DNA of 64,000 nucleotides from contig JANLFK010000015.1 of assembly GCA_024655945.1 (NCBI GenBank), forward strand, positions 1-64,000, in the 5' to 3' direction. Both the position numbers and the translations under genes were made by a program. Every line of letters starts with the position of its first letter. Position 1 is the first letter of the stretch. This DNA is from a candidate division KSB1 bacterium. Lineage in GTDB: Bacteria > Zhuqueibacterota > Zhuqueibacteria > JANLFK01 > Oleimicrobiaceae. Below, one piece after another: positions 24,754 through 34,475 of the stretch. The notes beneath the pieces were generated by a model that ran no database searches, had not been told where the DNA came from, and was given only the letters and a program-made list of their open reading frames with translations.

Positions 24754-25920
24754 GTGGCGAGGAGGCTGCGACTTCTTTACCTGGGTGACCCCGCTGCGAT
24801 CCACGTGCAGCGCTGGCTGAGGTACTTTGCGGGCGTGGGACACAAAGTGGCGCTTCTGCCGTATCCGGGTTCCCTTGCCCATGTGAGTGCCGAGTCGCTT
24901 CCCAGTGTGCACCTGCACTGTCCGGGAGAAGGCCCTCTCCGCCATGTGGTCCGTGCCCGGCCGGAGTTAGCCACGAAGACGCTCATCATCGACAACGCCT
25001 TGCGGGTGCGCCAGCTGGCGCGCCGCGGGCGCGTCGACATCCTCCACGCCCACTACCTCTCGGCAAACGGCTGGAGCGGCATGCTCAGCGGCGTGCGCCC
25101 TTTCGTAGCCACGGCCTGGGGATCAGACCTCAACGTCGATCTGCATCGTTCCCCGTTCTACCGCATCCTCACCAAGCTCTGCATCCGCCGCGCAGACTTG
25201 CTCACCGCAAATTCGGCCGACCTGTGCCGGAAACTGGTGGAGGCAGGGGCCGACGAGCACAAGGTCCATCTGGTCCAGGCAGGACTGGAGCTTGCGCGTT
25301 TCCCGTTCAAGCGCGGCGATGAACGCCTGCGGCAGGCTTTGGGCCTGCGCAACAGGCCGGTGGTGCTGAGCACGCGCATGCTCGGCAAGGTGTACAATCT
25401 GGATATCGTCATCCGCGCCGTTCCCAAGGTGCGCGCAGCGGTGCCCGACGTCGTCTTTCTCTTCGCCTATCGCGGCAGCGCCGCGCAGGAGGAGGCTTTG
25501 CGCGCGCTGGTGACAGAACTCGAGGTGCAGGCCTCGGTGGTTCTCTTGGGACCTGTGCAGAACGAGCACATCGCGCCGCTCTACCATCTGGCCGAGGTGT
25601 TTGTCTCGGTACCCTCTTCAGAAGGGATGCCGGGGTCCCTCACTGAGGCCATGGCCTGCGGCTCCGTGCCTGTGCTTAGCGAGTTGCCGTATGTGCGGGA
25701 GTGGGTGCACCATGGGCGGAATGGGCTCGTGGTGCCGGTGCGCGATGTGGACGGCCTGGCCGAGGCCATCGTCTGGCTCCTGCGCCATCCGCGCCAGAGG
25801 GCTGCCATGGCGCGCCGCAACCGCCTTCTTGTCGAGGAGCGCGCCGACCACCGCTTGTGGATGGCACGAGTCGAAGAGCTCTACCTTTCCCTGCTGTCGG
25901 CACCGGCTTGCTGGAGGTGA
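24754..25920 (+). CDS. Family 4 glycosyltransferase
   Basis: A 388-residue GT-B enzyme from a GTG start. Features are LYLGDPAAIHVQRWLRYFA at the N-terminus, ILHAHYLSANGWSG and TAWGSDLN in the first domain, and the full GT4 donor motif FVSVPSSEGMPGSLTEAMACG, given here in two overlapping parts: FVSVPSSEGMPG and LTEAMACGSVP. Its Glu residues match the E-x7-E pair. The start is not coupled to the upstream gene, as a 207-bp spacer intervenes. Likely role: another sugar transfer in the same envelope glycan. Confidence 0.85.
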   Translation: MARRLRLLYLGDPAAIHVQRWLRYFAGVGHKVALLPYPGSLAHVSAESLPSVHLHCPGEGPLRHVVRARPELATKTLIIDNALRVRQLARRGRVDILHAHYLSANGWSGMLSGVRPFVATAWGSDLNVDLHRSPFYRILTKLCIRRADLLTANSADLCRKLVEAGADEHKVHLVQAGLELARFPFKRGDERLRQALGLRNRPVVLSTRMLGKVYNLDIVIRAVPKVRAAVPDVVFLFAYRGSAAQEEALRALVTELEVQASVVLLGPVQNEHIAPLYHLAEVFVSVPSSEGMPGSLTEAMACGSVPVLSELPYVREWVHHGRNGLVVPVRDVDGLAEAIVWLLRHPRQRAAMARRNRLLVEERADHRLWMARVEELYLSLLSAPACWR

Positions 25921-25946
25921 CGCCGGGCAGTCGCCAGGTCACAACT

Positions 25947-27893
25947 ATGCACACCCGAGGCATTATGCACACCTTCCCCGAACAGATCGACTACCAGGAA
26001 CTTGGTCTACAGGTAGGAGTGGAAATCCACCAACAGCTGCTCACGGAGCGCAAGCTCTTTTGCCATTGCCCGGCGGGCCGCTACTCGCGCGCGCACCAGG
26101 CCGAGGTCCTCAGGCACATGCGCCCCACCCTCTCCGAAATGGGCACCTACGACGGCACGGCCCTCATGGAATTCAAGACCAAGAAGAACGTGGTCTACCT
26201 CCTCAAGCCCGAGTCGGTGTGCACCTATGAGATCGACGACACGCCGCCATTCTTGGTCAACGAGCAAGCCCTGGACATCGCCATCCAGATCGCCTTGGCC
26301 TTGGAGTGCAAAATCATCGACGAGGTACACGTGGCGCGCAAGCAATACCTGGACGGCAGTATCCCCACCGGCTTCCAGCGCACCATGGTCGTGGGCATTG
26401 ACGGAGCGGTGCCCTTCAAGGGGCGGACGATAAGAATCCTGCAGGTGAACTTAGAGGAGGATGCCTGTCGTGAGGTCAGCGACGTGGGCCACACCATCAC
26501 CTTTCGCACCGACCGGCTGGGCATGCCGCTTGCGGAGATCATCACCGGGGCGGACATGCACACCCCCCAAGAGGCTGCCGAGGGGATCCGGCTCATCAGC
26601 CAAGTGGTGAGGGCCACAGGCAAGGTGCGCCGCGGCATCGGCTCGGTCCGCCAAGATGTCAACGTCAGCATCAGCGGAGGCACACGCTGCGAAATCAAGG
26701 GCGTGCCGAGGATAGGTCTGATTCCGGCGCTGGTGCACTACGAGGCCATTAGACAGAGGCGGCTCCTTGAGCTGCGCGACGCGCTGCGCCATCGCAGCCT
26801 TTTTGCCGCTTCTCTGCGCTTCGAGATCCACAAGCTCAATGACCTGTTCGCCCACTCGGAGTTCGCGCCTTTTCGGGAAGCGGTGCAGCGCGGCGAGATC
26901 GTGCGCGGCATCAAGCTGGTGGGCTTGCGTGGCCTGCTAAACCATCCCGTGGGTGCCGGGCGCACCTTTGCCGACGAGCTGGCCGGAAGAGTGAGGGTCA
27001 TCGCCTGCCTGGACCAGCCGCCGATCTTGGTGCACACCGATTCCTACCCACACTACCCTGGCTGGGAAGCGGAGCTTGCGGCCATACGGGAGCGTTTCCG
27101 CATGTCGGTGCAGGACGCCGTGTGCATCTGCCACGGCAGCGACGCGGACACCAACACCGCAGTGGACGAAATCAGGGCACGGGTGGCGGAGGCCATCGAG
27201 GGGGTGCCCAACGAGACGAGGCAGGCTCTCCCGGGCGGCGCCACCGATTTTGAGCGCATCCTGCCCGGGCCGGACCGCATGTACCCTGATACAGATCATC
27301 CGCCTACGCGCATCACGCCCGAGCGCCTGGCCCGCCTGCAGACCCTGGTGCCGGAAAAGCCTTGGGCGCGTCTGGCCCGTTACCAACAATGGGGCCTCTC
27401 GCCGATGCTGGCAGAGCAAGTCCTCAATAGCCCCTACGCCGAGCTCTTTGAAAAGGCGGCCATAGAGGACCCTTTTCCGCCGCGCACCATAGCGGCACTG
27501 CTGGTGTATCGGGCTCCTGCGCTCCAGAGGCGAGGCGCTCGGGTAGCTTCCCTGTTGAACGACCACTTTCTCGAGCTGCTACGCCAAGCTGCCGCGGCAC
27601 GGCTCAACGCCCAGCAACTGACCACTACCTTCGAGGCCTTGCTGCGCAATGAAGGTGCTTCCGTCCAGCAGGTGCTGGCCCAGATGCAGCGCGCAGGACA
27701 GGACAGGCAGGCGCTGCGCAAGGCCGTGGCAGAGGTGGTGCGCCAGCACAAGAACCTTGTCGCCGACCCCTCAGTGGCCGAGGCCAAGAAGCTCCGCTAC
27801 CTCATGGGACAGGTGCGCCAGCGCGCTCCGCACGCTTTCGATGGCAAAGAGGCGCATGCATTGCTCACGCGCGTGCTCAGGCAAACGAGGTAA
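25947..27893 (+). CDS. gatE: Glutamyl-tRNA(Gln) amidotransferase subunit E (archaeal-type GatE)
   Basis: GatE selects mischarged Glu-tRNA(Gln) and, using ammonia from GatD, converts it to Gln-tRNA(Gln). The opening DYQELGLQVGVEIHQQL is the GatE form rather than bacterial GatB. A GAD insert domain, present in GatE but not GatB, spans roughly residues 335-450 and includes DADTNTAVDEI and GVPNETRQALPGG. A YqeY-like tail follows (KNLVADPSVAEAKKLRYLMG). Length is 648 residues, as in archaeal GatE. Start ATG 25947 is chosen; ATG 25965, after GAGG, is equally possible. No gatD lies in the window. The gene follows the glycan cluster and precedes tex, an unrelated setting. Confidence 0.85.
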   Translation: MHTRGIMHTFPEQIDYQELGLQVGVEIHQQLLTERKLFCHCPAGRYSRAHQAEVLRHMRPTLSEMGTYDGTALMEFKTKKNVVYLLKPESVCTYEIDDTPPFLVNEQALDIAIQIALALECKIIDEVHVARKQYLDGSIPTGFQRTMVVGIDGAVPFKGRTIRILQVNLEEDACREVSDVGHTITFRTDRLGMPLAEIITGADMHTPQEAAEGIRLISQVVRATGKVRRGIGSVRQDVNVSISGGTRCEIKGVPRIGLIPALVHYEAIRQRRLLELRDALRHRSLFAASLRFEIHKLNDLFAHSEFAPFREAVQRGEIVRGIKLVGLRGLLNHPVGAGRTFADELAGRVRVIACLDQPPILVHTDSYPHYPGWEAELAAIRERFRMSVQDAVCICHGSDADTNTAVDEIRARVAEAIEGVPNETRQALPGGATDFERILPGPDRMYPDTDHPPTRITPERLARLQTLVPEKPWARLARYQQWGLSPMLAEQVLNSPYAELFEKAAIEDPFPPRTIAALLVYRAPALQRRGARVASLLNDHFLELLRQAAAARLNAQQLTTTFEALLRNEGASVQQVLAQMQRAGQDRQALRKAVAEVVRQHKNLVADPSVAEAKKLRYLMGQVRQRAPHAFDGKEAHALLTRVLRQTR

Positions 27894-27993
27894 ATTGGCT
27901 GTGTTCATCCGCCCAGCAGAAATGCCCCAAATCACGATCGCAGCAGGGCTATTTGGGCTCGCGCCGGGCACGATGTCTTGAGGTCAGTTGGTC

Positions 27994-30159
27994 ATGGATG
28001 AAAATGCTCTCATCACGGTCTTAGCAGAAGAGCTACGCTTAGGCTGGCGTCAGGTGAAGAACACGGTGGAGCTGCTGGATGCCGGCAACACCGTGCCCTT
28101 CATTGCCAGATACCGAAAGGAACTGACCGGTAGCCTGGACGAAGAGGCCATACGCACCATTGAGACGCGCATCCGCTACCTCCGTAACTTGGAGGAGCGC
28201 AAAGCGGTGGTGCTGCGCAGCATTCAGGAGCAAGGCAAGCTGACGCCTGAACTCGAGGCGCGCGTTCTTGCCGCCACCAAGCTGCAGGAGGTGGAAGACC
28301 TCTACCTCCCCTACAAGCCAAAAAAGCGCACGCGCGCCACCGTGGCCAGGGAGCAGGGCCTCGAACCCTTGGCGCAAGTCATTCTGGCGCAAGAGGTGGA
28401 GAGCGGCGACCGTGTGGCCATCGCCGCCTCATACGTCGCTCCGGAAAAGGGGGTGAAGAGCGCAGAGGAGGCCTTGCGCGGTGCCCGGGATATCGTCGCC
28501 GAAATAGTGGCCGACGATGCGGACGTGCGCCAGATGCTGCGCCAGGCAACCTGGCAGAAGGGACTCCTCCGCACTGCCGCCAAAGGCCCGGCTCACGCCG
28601 GCGTGTACGAGATGTACGCAGAGCATGCCGAGCCGGTGCGCGGCATTCCGCCGCACCGCATTCTGGCCATCAACCGGGGCGAACGCGAAGCGGTGCTGCG
28701 CGTGCGGGTCGAGATCGACCCCGAACCGTTGCTCGCCGCCATTGCCGCCCGCTACATCACCAACCGTGCTTCCATCTTCGTGCAAGACCTTGCGGCTGCC
28801 ATCGATGACGCCTATCACAGGCTGCTGGCGCCGGCCATCGAGCGCGACCTGCGCGCCCAGCTCACAGAGCGGGCCGAGGAGAAGGCCATCCAGACCTTTG
28901 CGGAGAACCTGCGCCATCTGCTCATGGTACCCCCCATTCGCGGCAAGGTGATCATGGGCATCGACCCAGGGTACCGCACCGGCTGCAAAGTCGCAGTCAT
29001 CGATGCCACTGGCAAGTACTTAGAAGGCCAGACCATCTTCCCGCATGAGCCGCAGCGTCTGTGGAACGAGGCCAAGGAGGTGCTGCACGAGCTCATCGAC
29101 GACCATGCGGTGGACATTGTGGCCATTGGCAACGGTACCGCCAGCCGGGAGACGGAGCTTCTGGTGAGCGAAGTCATCGCCGAGGAGGAGCGCCCGGTTG
29201 TCTACACCATCGTCAACGAGGCAGGAGCCTCGGTGTACAGCGCCTCGCCGCTGGCGCGCCAGGAACTTCCCGAGCTGGACGCCGCCATGAGGGGCAACGT
29301 GTCCATCGCCCGCCGCCTCTTGGATCCCTTGGCAGAGTTGGTCAAGATCGATCCCAAGTCCATCGGGGTGGGGATGTACCAGCACGACGTGAACCAGGCG
29401 CGCTTGGGCGAGGCCTTGGATTGGGTAGTGCAGTCGTGTGTGAACCGCGTGGGTGTCGATGTCAACACCGCCTCCCCTGCCCTGCTGCGCTATGTGGCCG
29501 GCATCAACCGCAGGGTGGCAGAGGCCATCGTCGCCCATCGCGATGCCCACGGCCCGTTCCGCACGCGCGAGGAGCTCAAGAGGGTCAAAGGGCTTGGCGA
29601 AAACATCTTTGTGCAAGCGGCCGGCTTCCTGCGCATTCTCGATGGCGACAACTTCTTGGATGCCACTGCCGTCCACCCGGAGTCGTACCCCGCCGCAGAA
29701 AAGCTTGTCAAGGAGCTCGGCCTGAGCCTTGATGAAGTGAAGAACAAGGGTGAGATAGTGCGCAAGCACATGCAGGAGCGCGGCCTCACCGTCGCGGAGC
29801 TGGCAGTGCGCTGCGGATGCGGCACAGAGACCCTGGCCGACATTGTGGAAAGCCTGGCGCGCCCAGGTCGAGATCCCCGGGAAGATATGCCCGGACCGAT
29901 CTTCCGCAGGGACGTGCTCAAGATCGAAGACCTGAAGCCGGGAATGGTTCTGAAGGGCACGGTACGCAACGTGGTCGACTTTGGTGCTTTTGTGGACATC
30001 GGCGTTAAACAGGACGGCCTGGTGCACCGCAGCCAAATGGCGCGCACCTATGTCAAGAACCCCTTGGAAGTCGTGTCCGTCGGCGACGTAGTGGACGTCA
30101 AGGTGCTCAACCTCGACGTGGAGCGGGGACGCATCTCTCTCAGCTTCCTCCTGGACTGA
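27994..30159 (+). CDS. tex: Tex family RNA-binding transcription accessory protein
   Basis: A 721-residue Tex protein with all family parts. The N-terminal helical domain includes GNTVPFIARYRKELTG. A YqgF/RNase H-like domain has GIDPGYRTGCKVAVID. Helix-hairpin-helix motifs follow (VDVNTASPALLRYVAGI). The C-terminal S1 domain reads RNVVDFGAFVDIGVKQDGL. Tex binds nucleic acid and associates with the transcription machinery; the exact task remains debated. ATG 27994 lies ten bases after GAGG; TTG 27988 is an alternative. The gene ends a long plus-strand series. Confidence 0.92.
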   Translation: MDENALITVLAEELRLGWRQVKNTVELLDAGNTVPFIARYRKELTGSLDEEAIRTIETRIRYLRNLEERKAVVLRSIQEQGKLTPELEARVLAATKLQEVEDLYLPYKPKKRTRATVAREQGLEPLAQVILAQEVESGDRVAIAASYVAPEKGVKSAEEALRGARDIVAEIVADDADVRQMLRQATWQKGLLRTAAKGPAHAGVYEMYAEHAEPVRGIPPHRILAINRGEREAVLRVRVEIDPEPLLAAIAARYITNRASIFVQDLAAAIDDAYHRLLAPAIERDLRAQLTERAEEKAIQTFAENLRHLLMVPPIRGKVIMGIDPGYRTGCKVAVIDATGKYLEGQTIFPHEPQRLWNEAKEVLHELIDDHAVDIVAIGNGTASRETELLVSEVIAEEERPVVYTIVNEAGASVYSASPLARQELPELDAAMRGNVSIARRLLDPLAELVKIDPKSIGVGMYQHDVNQARLGEALDWVVQSCVNRVGVDVNTASPALLRYVAGINRRVAEAIVAHRDAHGPFRTREELKRVKGLGENIFVQAAGFLRILDGDNFLDATAVHPESYPAAEKLVKELGLSLDEVKNKGEIVRKHMQERGLTVAELAVRCGCGTETLADIVESLARPGRDPREDMPGPIFRRDVLKIEDLKPGMVLKGTVRNVVDFGAFVDIGVKQDGLVHRSQMARTYVKNPLEVVSVGDVVDVKVLNLDVERGRISLSFLLD

Positions 30160-30738
30160 AGAACCCAACCACCGAACTCTTCCTCGAGCAGCCGCGCGAA
30201 GGGCGCAAGCGCACAGCCACGCCACCAGAATAGCCCATGAGGCGACGCCTCTTGGGCGGCCCCTTTGCCCGGATCGGCCCGACCTCAGCCCCGGCAGGGA
30301 CCGTCCTCTGGCTGATCGGCGACTAAACGATTAGGGAAGACCTACTGTGCGCTCCACTGTCCTCGTTCGGCGAGTGCTCCCTGGCCATGGTGCGACCTGC
30401 CAGCGAGCGCGAATCGGCGAGGCAACGTTCCGAAACCTTCGCGAACAATGCCATCCGCCGCGAGCGGCCGCCAATGCTCCTAACGCCACCGCGCCCGCGA
30501 CGACATAGGTCGTCCCGCTATCGACCATGCAATCCGCCTGAACACCGGTTACCAACGGGGCTGATGGCCGTCGCACGAGGGGTCCTGGCAGCCACTGGCT
30601 CGACCGCCTGGGAGACCCTCCTGACAAACGAATCCCTCGGGGCATGCCCAGGAACAACGAGCTGGCAAGCCCACGACACGGAGCAGGTCCCGGGCTGCCC
30701 TGCTCGTGCCAACCGGGCGCGGCTCTTCACCCAGCAGC
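30160..30738. other. Intergenic stretch without a recognised gene
   Basis: This 579-bp gap between convergent genes has only shadow-like ORFs of about 110 residues. A small hairpin GACGAC-ATAG-GTCGTC occurs at 30499-30514. I see no tRNA, promoter or repeat. Confidence 0.5.
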
Positions 30739-32364
30739 TCAGCGGACCAAGAAAAGCTTCCGCGTGACCTGCATCTTCCCGGCCTCGAGGCGGACGAGGT
30801 AGACCCCCGAAGCCACCAGCTCGCCCTTGCTGTCGCGGCCGTCCCAGCTCATCAGGTGCTCGCCAGGAGCGCACACTCCTTCCCAGAGCCTGCACACCAG
30901 CCCGCCGCGCACATTGAAGATGTCGACCCGGACATGCTGCTTGCTGGGCAGAGAGAAGCGAAAATGACTGGCGGCGTTGCACGGGTTGGGATACGGGTCT
31001 TCTATCTCGAGCTGAGCCCCCACGCTTGTGGCCCTCTCGCCGGCCACCCCAGTCTTGAGATTTTTGTACACCTCCACAGCGCTCCCGTCAGCAGAGGGAA
31101 CGTAGAGATGGTCCTTGGTAATGGCGACGCCCGAGACCGAGCAAGGGAAAAATCCTCGCAGGCGCAGGGGCCCTGCGAGTCGGTACTCGGCCAGGTGTAT
31201 GCCTCCCGCATACTGCACACAAAGCAGCTCTCCCAGGCAGACCACCGACCATACAGCGCCGATCATTTCGCTGTGCAGCAGGCGCGGCGAGGCCGGCGCG
31301 GAGACGTCGTAGAGTTTGACCGCGCTGTCTGCACCCCATGTACACAGGCGGTTTCCCATCGCCGAGATCCCTTTGACCCTGCCCGCATCGGGCACATGGG
31401 CAACCAGCCGGGGCATCTCCGGATTGGACATGTCGAACACGCCCCAATCGCCGCTGGCCACATACAGGTACGGCGGCAAGAAGAGAAGGCTGTCGATGCG
31501 TTCCGCCGCAAGACTGGGCGGAAGACGCCAGCCAAGCAACGGCACCGTGACAGCCTGCCTTATTCTGCCCAAGTCGCTCGCGTTGAGGACGATGATCGAT
31601 CCCCGATCCGACTTTTCACTGAGCACAATCACATAGTCGCCGCAGATCACGAGGTCTCGAAAATTATAAAACCAGTGCGACGAGAGAAACTGCCGGAAGG
31701 TAAAAACCTTATCAGGAGAAACCGAGTAGGCGTACAGGACAGGGGTATAGACGAAAAAGGCGCGGTCATTGCCAATGGCAAATGGGTCATTTTCGGAGCC
31801 GCGGATCTCCTGGATGTTCCACACCTGGCAGGAATCCTGGTGGACGGCGATCACCGCCGGCTTCCAGCCCTCGTACTTAGAAGGGGCCGTCGTGTCTCGC
31901 ACCAGGACGTACAGAAAAGGCTCCTCCGCGGCAAGGGCTTGCACCCGCTCGCTGGGACCGAGAGAGAGGCGGCACCGACTTTGCAGACTGGCGAATTGCA
32001 GGGAATTTGCCGTCGGGAGACTCATGGTAAAGGTGTCCGGAGAGGCGAAGCGGCCAGCAGGACTGCTGATGCACACCGTCCAGTGATAGGTGCCCGAAGG
32101 GGCCTCTGCCGAGAGCAGCGAGGTAGTGGGAAACTCCAGAAACACTCGCTCGGTGGACCAGCTGCGCATGGGCGGCCACAGGCAAAGCTCGAACTGGCGA
32201 TCGATGTACCATGGGTAGGGGCACAAGGCGCCCCACCGGAAGGAGGTAGTCAAGGCGTCAACAAATTCCCCCTCAGCCGGGCTGAGGAAGTAGAGCGTCG
32301 GTTGGAGCAAGGCCGGGGGAATTCCTGTCACGCGGATAAGCCCGCTTGAGGTGTTGCAGGCCAC
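30739..32364 (-). CDS. C-terminal part of a frameshifted sorting-domain surface protein
   Basis: The third and longest piece of one gene that runs from 33964 to 30739. It contains about 400 residues with bladed, LVIV-repeat-like sequence (WGVFDMSNPEMPRLVAHV, VKLYDVSAPASPRLL), typical of LVIVD/beta-propeller surface proteins. It ends with a FlgD-like/type-A sorting domain (DPYPNPCNAASHFRFSLP, VDIFNVRGGLVCRLW, ASGVYLVRLEAGK). The ATG at 32364 is not a likely true start; the preceding codons continue the middle piece if one G is added to the six-G run at 32364-32369. As assembled, this piece lacks a signal peptide and would not be exported. Confidence 0.65.
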   Translation of the reverse strand: MACNTSSGLIRVTGIPPALLQPTLYFLSPAEGEFVDALTTSFRWGALCPYPWYIDRQFELCLWPPMRSWSTERVFLEFPTTSLLSAEAPSGTYHWTVCISSPAGRFASPDTFTMSLPTANSLQFASLQSRCRLSLGPSERVQALAAEEPFLYVLVRDTTAPSKYEGWKPAVIAVHQDSCQVWNIQEIRGSENDPFAIGNDRAFFVYTPVLYAYSVSPDKVFTFRQFLSSHWFYNFRDLVICGDYVIVLSEKSDRGSIIVLNASDLGRIRQAVTVPLLGWRLPPSLAAERIDSLLFLPPYLYVASGDWGVFDMSNPEMPRLVAHVPDAGRVKGISAMGNRLCTWGADSAVKLYDVSAPASPRLLHSEMIGAVWSVVCLGELLCVQYAGGIHLAEYRLAGPLRLRGFFPCSVSGVAITKDHLYVPSADGSAVEVYKNLKTGVAGERATSVGAQLEIEDPYPNPCNAASHFRFSLPSKQHVRVDIFNVRGGLVCRLWEGVCAPGEHLMSWDGRDSKGELVASGVYLVRLEAGKMQVTRKLFLVR

Positions 32365-32930
32365 CCCCCTGCCAGCACCGTCCAGTACTCACCCTCCAGG
32401 AGGCGAACGGGGATCCAAGCCGGCAGGGCTTCGTTGGCTACCTGGAAAAGAGCGTTCAGCAGAGCATGGTTGCCCGCGGGCGAAAGTGCTCCGGGCGAAA
32501 AACTCACTTCCACAGCGACTGTCCCCTCGTCCACCGGGTGGGTGACAACGTGCAGGGGGAGATCATTTTCTGAAGGTACCACCCCCGCAAATCGCAATAG
32601 TCGCGGCTCGAAACTCAGCGTGAACCTCAGCCTTTCTACCTGGGCAAAGCTCAACAGGTGCACCGGCATGGCCAGCGAATCGGCACCAGGAGCAGTGGCC
32701 GGCGTGCCGCAAAAGAGCCCTGCGCCGTGGCGGAAAGCCCATTGCAGCGCTTCGGCTTCCTGCCTCAAGGTCGCCACCGCCTGAAGTTCAGCGGTATCCT
32801 TCACCGCGATGATCGCTAAAACGACTGTAGCACTATCCCCCGGGGCCACGTCCACTGGCCCGCAGGAGAGCATCATCCTTCTGTCCTCTGCGCCATAATC
32901 GAGCCACCCCAGTCCAAAGATAGGATCCCC
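32328..32930 (-). CDS. Middle part of the same frameshifted surface protein
   Basis: The central segment has the sequence GDPIFGLGWLDYGAEDRRM then MLSCGPVDVAPGDSATVVL, a pattern common in large secreted proteins of related candidate phyla. It also contains a cohesin/Ig-like beta-rich stretch (VERLRFTLSFEPRLLRFAG). It joins the N-terminal piece if a run of four C on the plus strand (32927-32930) had five. It runs out of frame after 32364. By itself this segment has no start signal. Confidence 0.55.
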   Translation of the reverse strand, partial: GDPIFGLGWLDYGAEDRRMMLSCGPVDVAPGDSATVVLAIIAVKDTAELQAVATLRQEAEALQWAFRHGAGLFCGTPATAPGADSLAMPVHLLSFAQVERLRFTLSFEPRLLRFAGVVPSENDLPLHVVTHPVDEGTVAVEVSFSPGALSPAGNHALLNALFQVANEALPAWIPVRLLEGEYWTVLAGGWPATPQAGLSA

Positions 32931-33964
32931 TTGGTGGCCCATGTGGTGGTGCGGCCAGTAGAGGGGTCCACCGCCGCCTCCCCGTTGGTAGCCAGGCACC
33001 GCAGCCGCCGGTACATCTCCAGGGCGGTTGTCGTCTGCTGGTAACTTATGTCCGCCCACTCGTGCGGAACGTGTTTCTCAGCTCGCGGCGAGTATACCGG
33101 CACGTGGCTGTAGCCTATCCGGGGACCGGAGAAGGTGAAGGCAGTGTCTCCTGGTGACGGTATGAGAGGGGATTGCAGCATCTGATAGCCAACGGCGTGC
33201 TTGACACGTTCCCACGGGTCCCTCCTCTGTGGAGCGTCAAAGGCGTATACCAGGGACAGGGTGCTGTCGCTGGCCACCAAGTCATTATTCGCCATGCCCA
33301 CGTCGGGGTCCGCATAGGCACCGATGTAGCAATCCTGCCACAAATGGGAGCTCCTGTTGTGCAGCTTCCACTCCAAGAACATGATGTTGTCGATTTCTCG
33401 CCACCCCCACACCATGAGATGGACCTCCGCCCCCAAGGGTGCACAGATGTTGGCACTTCTTTCCTCCGGATACGAATCGACAAAGGAGCACCATAAGGTC
33501 TGATCGCCCAAAAGGAGAGGATTGCCGTGCTCGTCGCTGGGGGCACCCCCGGCAATGGGCCACTGGGCATAGTCAGGGTTGGTCACAGGGCTATCGCCCC
33601 GCGAGATCTTGTAGACGCGAAAAGTCGAATCCCCCCTGCCGAAAGGCTCACCAGTAGGCCCTATGGCACCGCCACAGAAGTCGGTCACGAAATCCGCGCT
33701 CGAGACGCGCATCTGTCCATCAACCAGCGCGCCCACCCAAATCCCGGAGGTGCAAATGAGCTCAACGCCATCGAGGGAGAAGTCAGAGTTCCCAGTAGTG
33801 GGATGACGGGCGAAGGTGCCATTATCATGGATGGAACACGAGATGCGGTTGGCGGCAAAGTAATTGTAGTGGGAAGAAACCTGTGATCCGCTTCGAGGCA
33901 GGGGGTTCTCTGCCCCAAGGAGCAAAGGGCAGGACAGAACAATCAGGAGAAACGATTTCCTCAT
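32873..33964 (-). CDS. N-terminal part of the same frameshifted surface protein
   Basis: The 5' piece starts at ATG 33964, after AAGGAGG, with a signal peptide (KSFLLIVLSCPLLLGAE). About 340 residues of secreted, aromatic-rich sequence follow, for example FSLDGVELICTSGIWVGAL and WGWREIDNIMFLEW. The reading frame is lost near 32930 and stops at 32873 after 45 or so bases of unrelated sequence. Joined across both breaks, the gene would encode roughly 1075 residues with signal peptide, Ig-like and propeller parts and a sorting domain. Confidence 0.65.
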   Translation of the reverse strand: MRKSFLLIVLSCPLLLGAENPLPRSGSQVSSHYNYFAANRISCSIHDNGTFARHPTTGNSDFSLDGVELICTSGIWVGALVDGQMRVSSADFVTDFCGGAIGPTGEPFGRGDSTFRVYKISRGDSPVTNPDYAQWPIAGGAPSDEHGNPLLLGDQTLWCSFVDSYPEERSANICAPLGAEVHLMVWGWREIDNIMFLEWKLHNRSSHLWQDCYIGAYADPDVGMANNDLVASDSTLSLVYAFDAPQRRDPWERVKHAVGYQMLQSPLIPSPGDTAFTFSGPRIGYSHVPVYSPRAEKHVPHEWADISYQQTTTALEMYRRLRCLATNGEAAVDPSTGRTTTWATKGILSLDWGGSIMAQRTEG

Positions 33965-34475
33965 TGTCGGCCCTCCTTGCACAGCCGGAGGGGGAGCCGG
34001 GCATGTGCGTCCATGCACCCGATTCGCGCAGACAGGTATGCCTGTTCACTGTTGGCGCAGGCCTGCGTCCCCGCTCCGACCAAAGGGCCATCGTGAGACA
34101 TGCCCTTGGCCGGGACATGCGCAGTCACGCGCCTGCTTATGAGCTTGTGGCCCACTCCCTGCACGCGAGAAGCAGGAGGCTTTCCCGCACCCTCTGACAA
34201 CAACAGCGATTCCCCATACGCATTGGCCTGGTCTGTGCCTGAACAAACAGCCCGTGGCTATCCCCAACTCCCGGGGTGTTATGGTTCATGCAAACTCGCG
34301 TGCACCTGCGAGGCGTGTTTCTCTCCACTCGCAGCAAGTGCTCTCCGCCTGTTGCCGGCCATCCCCGCGCTCGCTCTTGGCGCTCAATGGTCGTGCTCCG
34401 GCGCCGGCCACCCAGAGCCGGGCCTGCTGCCCCCACGCGCATCGCCTGCGGCACTTCTGCTGACCCCAAGGCGGC
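33965..34475. other. Intergenic stretch without a recognised gene
   Basis: A 511-bp gap lies upstream of the frameshifted gene and downstream of the amidase operon. A short palindrome ACAGG-TATG-CCTGT is at 34032-34045, and a hairpin GGGCTC-TTTT-GAGCC overlaps the end of the upstream gene. No clear promoter, ORF or RNA gene was seen. Confidence 0.45.

Noticed and set aside
30331-30657. Minus-strand 108-codon ORF in the gap after tex
   Set aside because: No ribosome site, skewed composition, and overlapping plus-strand frames equally open.
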